DNA from: Caproicibacter sp047833665
Lineage (GTDB): Bacteria; Bacillota; Clostridia; Oscillospirales; Acutalibacteraceae
Reading direction: 5' to 3'
Assembly (NCBI GenBank): GCA_047833665.1
Contig: CP181261.1
Span: 1,178,001-1,242,000, forward strand
DNA length: 64,000 nucleotides
A program made the position numbers and the translations under genes. Below the pieces are notes generated by a model. The model worked only from the letters and a program-made list of their open reading frames with translations. It searched no databases and was not told the DNA's origin. Shown one piece after another: positions 56,260-64,000 of the stretch (position 1 is the first letter of the stretch; every line of letters begins with the position of its first letter).

Positions 56260-57612
56260 ATGACAATATTTTATTCGGTTTTGTTATTGGCGGTATTCGC
56301 TGGTTTTGAAATTTTGCTGTTTTACATGGGCAGAATGAAAGTATCGTTTACGGTGCGGATTATGACTGCTCTGCTTTTGGGCCTGTTTTATGGTGCTTTT
56401 TTGCAAGCTAAATTTGGGGCGGATGACGCGGTGACAACCCTGACAAACCAGTGGTTTGGAATCGTTGGCAGCGGCTTTACAAAAGCACTGCAATTTTTAA
56501 TTGTGCCTGTTGTCCTAGTATCAATTATGAACGCAATTACAAAGGCGGGAACGGGGTCCAGAGCAGTTCGCTCCAGTGTAAAGATATTATCGATTCTGCT
56601 TGGAACAACCGGAATTGCAGCACTAATTGGTTATGGAACGGCACTGGTGTTTCGTCTGGATGCTGGAAATCTCATTTCTGGTGTGACAAAAGCCGATCGG
56701 GCGCCGACGGATATTCCAACGTCCATCCTAAATTTTATTCCATCCAATTTATTTGAAGCGTTATCAGGAAACAGCGCGATTCCTGTGGTGCTGATTGCTG
56801 TCCTGATTGGAATTTCGATTCTAACAATCCGGAAAAACAATTCGACTTTGGGTGAAAAATTTATCCGCGGCGTGGCGGGTGCGAATGAACTGGTGATGAC
56901 TATCACTGACTACATTATTGGTTTTACGCCTTATGGCGTGCTGGCTCTGATTGCCAAAATCGCATCCACAAAAGACTATCAGAGCGTTTTGATACTGCTT
57001 CTGTTCGTTGTTGCGCTTTATGTGGCAATTTTTATCATGTTCGCAGTTCATTTACTGATATTGGCTGCGTTGAATGTTAACCCAGTGAAGTATCTTCGCA
57101 AGGTCCTTCCAACATTGTTGTTTGCCTTTACATCCCGCAGCAGCGCCGCTACACTTCCGATGACCATTAAAACTCAGATCGATCTTTTGGGGGTGGACAG
57201 CACTTCTGCCAATCTGTCCAGTGCTTTTGGAACTACAATCGGTCAGAATGGATGCGCAGGGATTTATCCCGCAGTGGTAGCGACTGTGATTGCCAAAGCA
57301 CTTGGTTGGAATATTACGAGCATTGGATTTTTATTGCTCTTGGTTTTTTATATCATGATTACTTCATTTGGGATCGGAGGCGTAGGCGGAGGAGCAACGA
57401 ATGCAACGATTTTGCTTCTTGCTCTGTTTGGTCTTCCCATCGATCTTGTGGCGATTCTGATTTCTGTAGATTTTATTGTGGATATGGCTCGTACCGCTCT
57501 GAATGTCAATGATTCTATCCTCGCAGGAATCGTTTCCTCTAAAATGGATCATTTATATAACGAAGCTGTATTTCACTCAGAACAGCCTGTTTCACAACCA
57601 TCTGTAGAGTGA
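56260..57612 (+). CDS. TcyP-like dicarboxylate/amino acid:cation symporter (cystine uptake)
   Basis: A DAACS-family sodium or proton symporter of 450 residues with 8-10 membrane spans and re-entrant loops. The N-terminal layout (one span, then SFTVRIMTALLLGLFYGAFLQ, WFGIVGSGFTKALQFLIVPVVLVSI) closely resembles B. subtilis TcyP, the L-cystine symporter. The substrate loops TSRSSAATLPMT near 290 and the DMARTALNVNDSILAG motif near 405 are intact. The ATG has GAGGAG 8-9 nt upstream. It is alone in its transcript apart from the leader ORF. Cystine is the best guess; glutamate or aspartate cannot be excluded. Confidence 0.85.
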   Translation: MTIFYSVLLLAVFAGFEILLFYMGRMKVSFTVRIMTALLLGLFYGAFLQAKFGADDAVTTLTNQWFGIVGSGFTKALQFLIVPVVLVSIMNAITKAGTGSRAVRSSVKILSILLGTTGIAALIGYGTALVFRLDAGNLISGVTKADRAPTDIPTSILNFIPSNLFEALSGNSAIPVVLIAVLIGISILTIRKNNSTLGEKFIRGVAGANELVMTITDYIIGFTPYGVLALIAKIASTKDYQSVLILLLFVVALYVAIFIMFAVHLLILAALNVNPVKYLRKVLPTLLFAFTSRSSAATLPMTIKTQIDLLGVDSTSANLSSAFGTTIGQNGCAGIYPAVVATVIAKALGWNITSIGFLLLLVFYIMITSFGIGGVGGGATNATILLLALFGLPIDLVAILISVDFIVDMARTALNVNDSILAGIVSSKMDHLYNEAVFHSEQPVSQPSVE

Positions 57613-57745
57613 TATTTTTGTTAAACCCAATCAAACAATCCCCCAGCAACGGCCATGGGAGATTTCTATTTCCAACAGGCTTCGGTATGTGAGTTTGAAG
57701 ATGTGCTTTGTTTGCAAAAATGCAGAGGATTACACCAAGCAATAT
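57613..57745. other. Intergenic stretch after the TcyP-like gene, nothing recognised
   Basis: About 130 nt with no gene or fold I recognise, ending at a shared terminator. The two flanking genes converge. Confidence 0.4.
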
Positions 57746-57747
57746 AA

Positions 57748-57780
57748 AAAAGGAACCGACCATGGTCGATTCCTTTTATC
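57748..57780. terminator. Bidirectional terminator between TcyP-like gene and rpmB
   Basis: AAAAGGAACCGACC pairs with GGTCGATTCCTTTT with one mismatch. It has A-rich and T-rich flanks suited to both strands. Confidence 0.85.
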
Positions 57781-57807
57781 TTTATATTTTGAAAATAAGG
57801 TCAGGTA

Positions 57808-57996
57808 TCAGATGGCTCTGGTGACTTTGCCGGAACGCAAGCAACGGGTGCAGGCGTAAATACGCTTTGGAGAACCATTTACAATTGCTTTAACGCGCAT
57901 GACGTTGGGTTTCCATGTGCGATTGGAACGTCTGTGAGAATGGGATACCTTAATGCCGAAAGAAATGCTTTTGCCGCAGATTTCACATTTTGCCAT
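57808..57996 (-). CDS. rpmB: 50S ribosomal protein L28
   Basis: L28 is 62 residues, starting MAKCEICGKSISFGIKVSHSH and ending CTRCLRSGKVTRAI. The two Cys pairs (CEIC and CTRC) mark the zinc-binding form. A GGAGGTG ribosome site lies upstream on the minus strand. Monocistronic, convergent with the TcyP-like gene. Confidence 0.97.
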   Translation of the reverse strand: MAKCEICGKSISFGIKVSHSHRRSNRTWKPNVMRVKAIVNGSPKRIYACTRCLRSGKVTRAI

Positions 57997-58190
57997 TGGT
58001 CTGCACCTCCTTTAAAGGGCTTTTCATCGCAACAGTATTATGTTATCAGATTTATCCTGTAAATGCAAGCTTTTTTTCCGGTATCATTTATCGAAACAGT
58101 ATTTTTTTCGTTTTTCTTTTAAAATCTGCGCTTTGCTTGCCTTTTTATCCTCTCCGTATTATAATCATAACCATAGTAAGGAGAATGTGT

Positions 58191-58886
58191 ATGCTGATTG
58201 ATTTATTAAGAAGTTTTTTTTACGGTGGATCTGTAGACCTAATTTCCGTTATTTTTCAGATTCTCGCCGCACTGTTTGTTATATTCTGCATTCTTCCGCT
58301 TCATGAGTTTGCACACGCATGGGCAGCGGGCAAACTGGGGGATCACACCGCGAAATACAATGGTCGGCTGACCATGAATCCACTTGCCAGTTTTGATCCG
58401 ATTGGTTCCTTGTTCCTTCTTTTGTTTGGCTTTGGATGGGCCAAGCCTGTTCCGATTGATCCCCGCTATTTTAAGAATCCAAAACGTGACATGGCATTGA
58501 CCGCCGTAGCAGGGCCGCTTTCCAATCTTTTAGCAGCATGGGTTGGCGCACTCATCTATATCGGACTGCAGCTTGCTCTCAAAACGTCGCTTCCCTCGTT
58601 CGTATACATTTTTTTCGATGTGTATATTACCATTAATGTAGCATTAGCGGTATTCAATCTGCTGCCGATTCCGCCTTTGGACGGTTCGAAGATTCTGGGG
58701 GGCTTTCTCAGCAACCGCACACTATATAATTATTACCGTTATCAAAATATCATTGTGATGGTTGCATTTCTTATTCTGTTCAGCGGTGTGCTGGATAGAC
58801 CAATTTATGCACTGGAAAATCTTTGCCAAAGCGGTGTGTATTGGCTTGCGTTATTGCCATACCGCTTGTTTGGTCTGATATCATAA
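58191..58886 (+). CDS. Site-2 protease family protein (peptidase M50)
   Basis: An intramembrane metalloprotease homologue of 231 residues with about five spans. The zinc motif LHEFAHAWAAGKLGD is at ~37-51 (HExxH), and the third ligand lies in FNLLPIPPLDGSKIL near 163. This small group is common in Firmicutes next to scpA-scpB; its substrate is unknown. AAGGAG lies 10 nt before the ATG. The frame is open 67 codons earlier, but that stretch overlaps divergent rpmB and has no family resemblance. scpA starts 12 nt after the stop. Confidence 0.9.
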   Translation: MLIDLLRSFFYGGSVDLISVIFQILAALFVIFCILPLHEFAHAWAAGKLGDHTAKYNGRLTMNPLASFDPIGSLFLLLFGFGWAKPVPIDPRYFKNPKRDMALTAVAGPLSNLLAAWVGALIYIGLQLALKTSLPSFVYIFFDVYITINVALAVFNLLPIPPLDGSKILGGFLSNRTLYNYYRYQNIIVMVAFLILFSGVLDRPIYALENLCQSGVYWLALLPYRLFGLIS

Positions 58887-58897
58887 AGAACAAAATT

Positions 58898-59635
58898 ATG
58901 GATAAAATATGTTATAAACTGGAAACTTTTGAAGGCCCTCTTGATTTGCTTTTAACCCTGATTGCAAAGAATAAGCTTAATATTCTGGATATACAGATTA
59001 CCGAACTTGTGGATCAGTACCTAGAACAACTGGATGCCATGCGCGAGCGAGAAATGGATGTGACCAGCGAATTTTTGGAAATGGCCGCACGGCTGATTTA
59101 TATGAAAACGGTTTCTCTTTTGCCTAAGCATGAAGAAGCGGAACAACTGAAAAAAGAATTGACCGGACAACTGATTGAATACAGGGACTGCAAGCGTGCG
59201 GCTACGCTGCTAGGCAGTTTGCTTCGCTTTGATTCCTTCACCCGTGCACCGGAGAAAATTGAACCGGATCGCCGGTATCGGGGACATCACACGCCGCAGG
59301 AACTGTATGCGGCCTATCTCAGTGCGGTGGGTCGCGGCAAACGTTTTCTCCCTCCGCCGCAGGAAGCTTTTTCCGCCATTGTTTCTCACAAAATCATTTC
59401 TGTTTCCTCGCGCATTATATATGTTCTCCGTCGGCTGCGGCTCAGGGGTAAACAGAAGTATTTGTCCTTATTCGAAGGAATCCGCAACCATTCGGAAAGA
59501 GTTGCAACATTTCTTGCCATATTGGAATTGGTTAAGAGTAAAAGGGTGTATCTCGAAGGAGAGCGCAATCCGGAAGTAAAATTGATAAACGGCGGTGTAA
59601 AGCATGAAAATAAAAAAGCTTCAAGGGGCTATTGA
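58898..59635 (+). CDS. scpA: Segregation and condensation protein A
   Basis: ScpA is the kleisin that bridges SMC heads in the bacterial condensin. The 245 residues start MDKICYKLETFEGPLDLLLTLIAKNKLNI, the family signature, then DITSEFL-type EMDVTSEFLEMAARLIYMKT. The C-terminal winged helix (~165-235, VATFLAILELVKSKRVYL) binds SMC. The ribosome site is weak, and coupling to the upstream gene 12 nt away is likely. It overlaps scpB by 32 nt, so ScpA and ScpB synthesis should be tightly linked. Confidence 0.94.
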   Translation: MDKICYKLETFEGPLDLLLTLIAKNKLNILDIQITELVDQYLEQLDAMREREMDVTSEFLEMAARLIYMKTVSLLPKHEEAEQLKKELTGQLIEYRDCKRAATLLGSLLRFDSFTRAPEKIEPDRRYRGHHTPQELYAAYLSAVGRGKRFLPPPQEAFSAIVSHKIISVSSRIIYVLRRLRLRGKQKYLSLFEGIRNHSERVATFLAILELVKSKRVYLEGERNPEVKLINGGVKHENKKASRGY

Positions 59636-60182
59636 AGCCATTCTCTTTGCAAGCGGAGAACCTGTCCCCGTAAATCGCATTGCGGAAGCGCTTGAAATTG
59701 ACCGGGACACGGCAGGAAAAATGCTGGAAAATCTTGCCGATCAATATAATACGGAACATGGGGGCATCCGCATTGTCCGGTTGGAAGATGGCTATCAGAT
59801 GTGCACAAATCCGGAACATGCGGCCGCTGTGCGCGCTGCGCTGGAAATTCGACGAAATATGCCTCTTTCACAAGCGGCACTTGAGGTGTTGGCTATTGTA
59901 GCGTACAATCAGCCTGTTTCCAAAGCGTTTGTTGAGCAAGTGCGCGGAGTGGATTGCTCTGCCGTTATCAGCGGGCTTGTTGCCAAAGGGCTGATTGAGG
60001 AACGGGGCAGATTGGAATTGCCGGGACGCCCGCTTATTTATGGAACCACAACGAATTTTCTGCGCTGCCTCGGTATTTCATCGCTTTCCGAACTGCCGCA
60101 GCTGCAGAAAGAATCTATGGAAGACGAGAATATGCCGACTTACCATAAAAATCTTCAGTCTACCGAAGGAAATACAAAATGA
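59604..60182 (+). CDS. scpB: Segregation and condensation protein B
   Basis: ScpB is the KITE protein that binds ScpA as a dimer in the SMC complex. The 192 residues form two winged helices: KLQGAIEAILFASGEPVPVNRIAEAL at the start, and PLSQAALEVLAIVAYNQPVSKAFVEQVRGVD near 90 with the conserved Y/P. It ends with GRPLIYGTTTNFLRCLGISSLSELP. The start overlaps scpA by 32 nt; its stop overlaps the next gene by 4 nt. Confidence 0.95.
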   Translation: MKIKKLQGAIEAILFASGEPVPVNRIAEALEIDRDTAGKMLENLADQYNTEHGGIRIVRLEDGYQMCTNPEHAAAVRAALEIRRNMPLSQAALEVLAIVAYNQPVSKAFVEQVRGVDCSAVISGLVAKGLIEERGRLELPGRPLIYGTTTNFLRCLGISSLSELPQLQKESMEDENMPTYHKNLQSTEGNTK

Positions 60183-60820
60183 CGGGGTTTGTGGTAGCAG
60201 GTTTCATCCTTTTTCTTTTTCTGTTGATGCTGTGCTGCCCGATTTCCGTGGAGGCCGGTTTTCAAGATGAATTTTCAGCAAGAATCGGGTTCCTTTTTTT
60301 GCATTACCGTGTTTGGCCGCAACCGGAGAAAAAACAGAAAGAACCGGTAAAGCAGGAAACTCAAAAAGAGAGCAAACCGCCTGAGGAAAAAAAGTTTTCC
60401 AAGGTAAAGAAACTTTTTCAGCAAAAAGGATTTGCGGGTTTTATGGAGCTGTTGCGGGCTTTTTGCAAAGTGGCATCCTCGGGCGCAAAAAAATTTTTTT
60501 TCCACACGCAGATCAGTTGCTTGCTGCTGCATCTTACCGTCGGTGGAGAAGATGCGGCCCAAACAGCGATCCAATACGGCAAAACATGCGCACTGGTATC
60601 TACGGCACTTACAGCTTTGCTGTCCGCTAAAAATTGCAACAATAGAGATGTACAAATTGTGCCGGATTTTCAAAATGGGAAAAGCAGTGTGCAATTCCTG
60701 CTTAAAATTAAGATAAGGCTGATTTTTTTGTTGATAGCAATAGGCTCTGTTCTGATTGGCTTTATCAAAATATATCTCAAACTCAATGAGAAAGAAAAGG
60801 CGGTGCTGAAAGATGGCTGA
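60179..60820 (+). CDS. DUF2953 domain-containing protein
   Basis: A 213-residue protein with an N-terminal membrane span (VVAGFILFLFLLMLCCPI), then a basic and Glu/Lys-rich linker (~45-75) and the DUF2953 core. A second hydrophobic span lies near the end (LIFLLIAIGSVLIGFIKIYL). It sits between scpB and ytfJ, a neighbourhood typical of endospore formers, which suggests a sporulation-linked membrane role; that is inference. ATGA overlap with scpB, and 8-nt overlap with ytfJ. Confidence 0.8.
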   Translation: MTGFVVAGFILFLFLLMLCCPISVEAGFQDEFSARIGFLFLHYRVWPQPEKKQKEPVKQETQKESKPPEEKKFSKVKKLFQQKGFAGFMELLRAFCKVASSGAKKFFFHTQISCLLLHLTVGGEDAAQTAIQYGKTCALVSTALTALLSAKNCNNRDVQIVPDFQNGKSSVQFLLKIKIRLIFLLIAIGSVLIGFIKIYLKLNEKEKAVLKDG

Positions 60821-61259
60821 ACATCCGATTGAAGGCATGATGGATACAACGCTTGAAAAAATCAAACAAATGGTGGATGTAAATTCCGTTGTCGGCGACC
60901 CAATTACATCACCGGACGGAACAGTGATTGTTCCCATTTCTAAAATTAGCTATGGATTTGCTTCCGGTGGTTCCGATTTTCCGGGAAAAGCGCCGGAAAA
61001 GCAGTTGTTTGGCGGGGCATCGGGAGCTGGAGTTACCATTAATCCGGTGGCGTTTTTAACCATTTCAAACGGAAATGTCAAGTTGCTCCGCGTGGATCCC
61101 GGAAACACTTCTGTTGATCGGATTATCGATTTAGCGCCGGAACTGATAGATAAAGTCTCCTCTGCTGTCAGTTCGGCTTTTCATAAAGACAGCAAGAAGG
61201 AAAAAGACGAATCACAACAGATATCAGCTGAAGAAATTGCCGGGGATCCTAAAATATAA
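60813..61259 (+). CDS. ytfJ: GerW/YtfJ family sporulation protein
   Basis: A 148-residue protein of the GerW family, which in Bacillus is made in sporulation and affects germination. The start MAEHPIEGMMDTTLEKIKQMVDVNSVVGDPI and the glycine-rich middle (SYGFASGGSDF and GGASGAGVTINPVAFL) are characteristic. The last third is charged (KKEKDESQQ). It overlaps the DUF2953 gene by 8 nt and precedes a dac gene, matching the Firmicutes order. Confidence 0.9.
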   Translation: MAEHPIEGMMDTTLEKIKQMVDVNSVVGDPITSPDGTVIVPISKISYGFASGGSDFPGKAPEKQLFGGASGAGVTINPVAFLTISNGNVKLLRVDPGNTSVDRIIDLAPELIDKVSSAVSSAFHKDSKKEKDESQQISAEEIAGDPKI

Positions 61260-61323
61260 AAGTGAAAAAGTGATTAGTATTGTCTCAGCCGCCTGCATAT
61301 AAATAAATCGGCAGGTGGTTGAT

Positions 61324-62460
61324 TTGTTAAAAAAAGCAGTAATTTTTGCATGTGCCGCTTTGACGATGCTTTTTCCATGGTCCGTCAGTGTTCGGGCCGC
61401 ACCTTCCGTTTCTGCAAAATCCGCAGTACTGGTCTGTGCAGACAATGGAAGGGTGCTGTACGAAAAAAACAGCCATGAGAAACTGCCCATCGCAAGCACA
61501 ACGAAAATTATGACGGCACTTCTGACCCTAGAAGCCGCCGCCCACAGCGATGATGTGGTGAAGATTACGCCCGAGATGGTTCAGGTGGAAGGGTCATCTA
61601 TGGGACTGAAAGCAGGCGATCAATTGACTTTAAGTGCGCTTGCTCAGGGAATGCTGACCGTCTCCGGCAACGATGCCGCAAATTCCGCTGCAATTGCTAT
61701 TGGCGGTTCCATCCCGAAATTTGCGGAACTGATGAATCAAAAAGCGGCACAGCTCGGTCTTTCCGAAACACACTATGTGACCCCATCGGGTTTGGATCAG
61801 GAGGAACATTATTCCACTGCAAGTGATTTAGCAAAATTGACCGCGGCTGCGCTAAAGAATTCTGCATTTGCAAGCATAGTTTCCCAAAAGAAGATTCAGG
61901 TTCGTTTCTGCAATCCGAATCAGACGGTCACTTATACCAATCACAATAAGCTTTTGAGTATGTATGAGGGCTGCATCGGCGTAAAAACCGGATACACCCA
62001 AAAAGCCGGCAGATGCCTTGTTTCGGCAGCAGAACGGGGCGGTGTGCGTTTAATAGCTGTAACGCTCAGCGATCCGGATGACTGGAACGATCATGAACAA
62101 CTCCTCGATTACGGCTTTTCCCGTGTGATTCAGTATCAGCCCGATGACTCCGAGTTAGAACTGAATTTGCCTGTGGTTGGCGGAACGGAGCGCACGGTGT
62201 TGGTTTTGGGTACGGACGGCGATGCGGTTGTCTTACCTTCCGATGAAGTACAGAATCTGCGCCGTTCGGTGGAATTGCCGCAATTTCTCTATGCACCCGT
62301 GAAAAAAGGCCAAGTGCTTGGATGTGTCCGATATTCAAACGATTCGGGCACAGTTGCGTCAACAAAGCTGATTGCTGGAACGGATGTTCCTAGGGAGATT
62401 ATTGAGAAAAATATATTTGAGAAAATATGGACTTGGATCCGAAAATTGATTTCGGTTTAA
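61324..62460 (+). CDS. D-alanyl-D-alanine carboxypeptidase (sporulation-type Dac)
   Basis: Second DacF/DacB-type penicillin-binding protein of the window. The 378 residues start with a signal peptide (~1-24, ending VRA). SxxK is in PIASTTKIMT, SxN in TVSGNDAANSA and KTG in GCIGVKTGYTQKAG. The C-terminal beta-rich PBP5 domain and an amphipathic end (IFEKIWTWIRKLIS) suit membrane attachment. The TTG start at 61324 has AGGTGG about 6 nt upstream. Position after ytfJ suggests a spore cortex role, though that is inference. Confidence 0.92.
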   Translation: MLKKAVIFACAALTMLFPWSVSVRAAPSVSAKSAVLVCADNGRVLYEKNSHEKLPIASTTKIMTALLTLEAAAHSDDVVKITPEMVQVEGSSMGLKAGDQLTLSALAQGMLTVSGNDAANSAAIAIGGSIPKFAELMNQKAAQLGLSETHYVTPSGLDQEEHYSTASDLAKLTAAALKNSAFASIVSQKKIQVRFCNPNQTVTYTNHNKLLSMYEGCIGVKTGYTQKAGRCLVSAAERGGVRLIAVTLSDPDDWNDHEQLLDYGFSRVIQYQPDDSELELNLPVVGGTERTVLVLGTDGDAVVLPSDEVQNLRRSVELPQFLYAPVKKGQVLGCVRYSNDSGTVASTKLIAGTDVPREIIEKNIFEKIWTWIRKLISV

Positions 62461-62477
62461 AGGATGTGTGAAATCGG

Positions 62478-63239
62478 TTGGGCGATAAAATTAGACTACA
62501 AAAGATTCTCTCACAGGCCGGAGTTGCTTCCCGACGGAAAGCGGAAGAACTTATTGCGGCCGGCAGAGTCAGTGTTAACGGTGTTGCGGCAAAAATTGGT
62601 GAACGTGCTGATCCAAGCAGAGACCGCATCACCTTGGACGGCAAGCTGATTAATCGGAAAGTGGAAAAAGTATACCTGATGCTTCATAAACCGCGCGGTT
62701 ATATTACCACCATGCATGATGAAAGGGGCCGAAAATGTGTTGCGGAGTTGGTGCGCGATATACCGGAGCGTGTTTTTCCTGTCGGAAGACTTGACAGAAA
62801 ATCGGAAGGCCTGCTTTTCATGACAAACGACGGCGAATTTGCAAATGCGATGATGCATCCCTCACATCATGTTCCAAAAGTATATCGCGTTACTGTGCGT
62901 CCTGGCATAACGGAAGAACAACTGGTTCAGCTTTCTGCCGGAATGATGATTGACGGCAGAAAAACGGCACCTGCTGAGGTAAATGTTCTTTCCCAAGAAT
63001 CCGGGCGCGCTGTGTTGGAAATTATTCTGCACGAAGGACGGAATCGACAGATTCGCAAAATGTGTGAACAGTTGGGCCTTGAGGTGGCCCGTTTGCGCCG
63101 TACCGCGATTGGATTTTTAAAATTGGGTATGCTGCCTCCAGGAAAATGGCGCATGTTGACCACCGAAGAAGTTCGTCACCTCATTCGTTCGACAGCTCCG
63201 CATAAATTTTCAGGTCCCGCTTCTCATAAAACACGTTAA
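62478..63239 (+). CDS. 16S/23S rRNA pseudouridine synthase (RsuA/RluB family)
   Basis: The 253-residue enzyme converts uridine to pseudouridine in rRNA. An N-terminal S4 RNA-binding domain (RLQKILSQAGVASRRKAEELIAAGRVSVNG) is followed by the catalytic domain with PVGRLDRKSEGLLFMTNDGE, whose Asp is the nucleophile. HEGRNRQIRKMCEQLG is also diagnostic. RluB (23S U2605) is the closest type in Firmicutes, but RsuA and RluE cannot be separated by eye. The TTG start is 17 nt after the dac stop; AAAGGA near the stop is the likely ribosome site. Confidence 0.93.
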   Translation: MGDKIRLQKILSQAGVASRRKAEELIAAGRVSVNGVAAKIGERADPSRDRITLDGKLINRKVEKVYLMLHKPRGYITTMHDERGRKCVAELVRDIPERVFPVGRLDRKSEGLLFMTNDGEFANAMMHPSHHVPKVYRVTVRPGITEEQLVQLSAGMMIDGRKTAPAEVNVLSQESGRAVLEIILHEGRNRQIRKMCEQLGLEVARLRRTAIGFLKLGMLPPGKWRMLTTEEVRHLIRSTAPHKFSGPASHKTR

Positions 63240-63381
63240 AGGAAATTTCAAACAAAAAGTGAAAGATTTCAGTAGTGACAACACTATATAATGGCTTGCC
63301 ATTTAACAGCGAATCGTTTATAATAAACACAATATTTATTGTCTGATGTAGGAGGAAAATCCCTTAAACGGAGGAATGAAA

Positions 63382-64000
63382 ATGAAAAGTGTCAGCCACG
63401 CCGAAACAGCGCAAACGGGACAGGATATTACACATACCAAGGGATATTTGCGCATTGTTTCGCTGCTTGACGAAGGAAGCTTTCATGAGATAGACGGTCT
63501 TGCAAAATCGCAGGGAGGATATGCGGAAGCGGTTGCCGGTTACGGCACTGTAGAAGGATGCCCTGTTTGCGTCTTTTCTCAGAACAGCGATGTTGCAGGG
63601 GGGGCTATGTCCAAAGCACAGGCTTCCAAGATTAAAAAAGTTTACCAGTTAGCAGTGAAGACTGGAACGCCGGTCATAGGTATTTTTGATTCCGCAGGCG
63701 GGCGATTAGACGAAAACGGCGATATTCTTGAGGCATATGGCGAAATATTGCTCCATGCTAATAACATTTCCGGCGTGGTTCCACAGATTTCCTTAATTCT
63801 AGGACCATGTATTGGTACTTCTGCCATGATAGCAGCAGGGGCTGATTTTGTTGTCATGTCGGATAAAGGGGAACTTACCATTGCCACAAACGGTGAGGGA
63901 GGATCCCCGGAAGAGGCCGCAAAGATGGGTTTATGCCATGTGGCTGCAGTCAATGAGGCAGAAGCAGTCCAAACGGTACGCAGATTGGTATCCATGCTGC
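63382..64000 (+). CDS. Carboxyltransferase-domain protein (acyl-CoA carboxylase/decarboxylase family), 5' part
   Basis: An open frame of about 206 residues runs off the window. It begins MKSVSHAETAQTG and shows the carboxyltransferase (crotonase-like) fold: GYGTVEGCPVCVFSQNSDVAGGAMSKAQASKI and TGTPVIGIFDSAGGRLDENGDILEAYGEI, then ISLILGPCIGTSAMIAAGADFVVMSD. This matches the alpha subunit or AccD-like half of acetyl-, propionyl- or methylmalonyl-CoA carboxylases and sodium-pumping decarboxylases. ACGGAGG lies 7 nt before the chosen ATG; another in-frame ATG is 6 nt earlier. Substrate cannot be set without the rest of the operon. Confidence 0.85.
   Translation, partial: MKSVSHAETAQTGQDITHTKGYLRIVSLLDEGSFHEIDGLAKSQGGYAEAVAGYGTVEGCPVCVFSQNSDVAGGAMSKAQASKIKKVYQLAVKTGTPVIGIFDSAGGRLDENGDILEAYGEILLHANNISGVVPQISLILGPCIGTSAMIAAGADFVVMSDKGELTIATNGEGGSPEEAAKMGLCHVAAVNEAEAVQTVRRLVSML

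Noticed and set aside
57990..58190. Sixty-seven in-frame codons upstream of the site-2 protease ATG
   Set aside because: They overlap the start of divergent rpmB, lack a ribosome site and do not resemble the family; the ATG at 58191 has AAGGAG.

Overview
The window reads as a chromosome segment of a spore-forming, anaerobic, low-to-mid GC Clostridia member, most likely Oscillospiraceae/Ruminococcaceae (Clostridium cluster IV). This rests on the 16S rRNA, the spoIIAA-spoIIAB-sigF operon, a GerW/YtfJ sporulation gene, rubredoxin, hybrid cluster protein, a flavin reductase-rubredoxin fusion, split transketolase, and T-box control. The genus cannot be fixed from sequence reading alone; Caproiciproducens-like relatives are a plausible guess.

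Layout. 1-4.3 kb: end of valS, folC, the spoIIA operon, and metA on the minus strand. 4.4-10.4 kb: a complete rRNA operon in the order 16S, tRNA-Ala, tRNA-Ile, 23S, tRNA-Lys, tRNA-Glu, 5S, tRNA-Asn, with RNase III-type processing stems around 16S and 23S. 10.4-16.1 kb: an ISL3 fragment, an IS481-type element, rpsU, yqeG-aroQ-efp, an acidic zinc-ribbon protein and an intact ISL3 element. 16.1-26.3 kb: CoA-transferase, GH25 lysozyme, rubredoxin-hcp, rpsB-tsf, a second ISL3 copy and a YgjP-type metallopeptidase. 26.4-34.1 kb: cstA, DUF4364, an XRE regulator, tRNA-Thr, T-box-controlled metNIQ and an IS256 element. 34.1-44.3 kb: collagen-like protein, nth, glyA, rarA, an IS481 element broken by an IS3 element, Hrb-like flavoprotein, NCS2 permease and an IS30 element. 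44.3-54.5 kb: split transketolase, WYL regulator, mntP, hisH-hisF, a DacF-type peptidase, pgi, a P-loop protein, a third IS481 copy and yceD-rpmF. 54.6-64 kb: der, a TcyP-like symporter preceded by a Cys-rich mini-ORF, rpmB, a run of site-2 protease, scpA, scpB, DUF2953, ytfJ, dac and rluB genes, and the start of a carboxyltransferase gene.

The host genes are mostly housekeeping. The unusual content lies in how mobile elements sit among them. All three IS481-type copies carry 25-26 bp target duplications. In each, the duplication ends exactly 4 nt before the -35 box of a strong sigma-A promoter, in the same orientation each time (rpsU, the Hrb-like gene, yceD-rpmF). All three ISL3 ends lie within about 10 nt of the stem of an intrinsic terminator. 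Neither arrangement breaks a gene, and both look like safe-site targeting.

A second point of interest is regulation of sulfur amino acid uptake. metNIQ has a T-box leader with a Met-compatible specifier. The TcyP-like cystine symporter has a promoter, ribosome binding site and a 12-codon ORF ending Met-Cys-Cys-Met-Cys-stop, a candidate cysteine-sensing leader peptide. No CRISPR array, prophage or recognisable defence system was seen.
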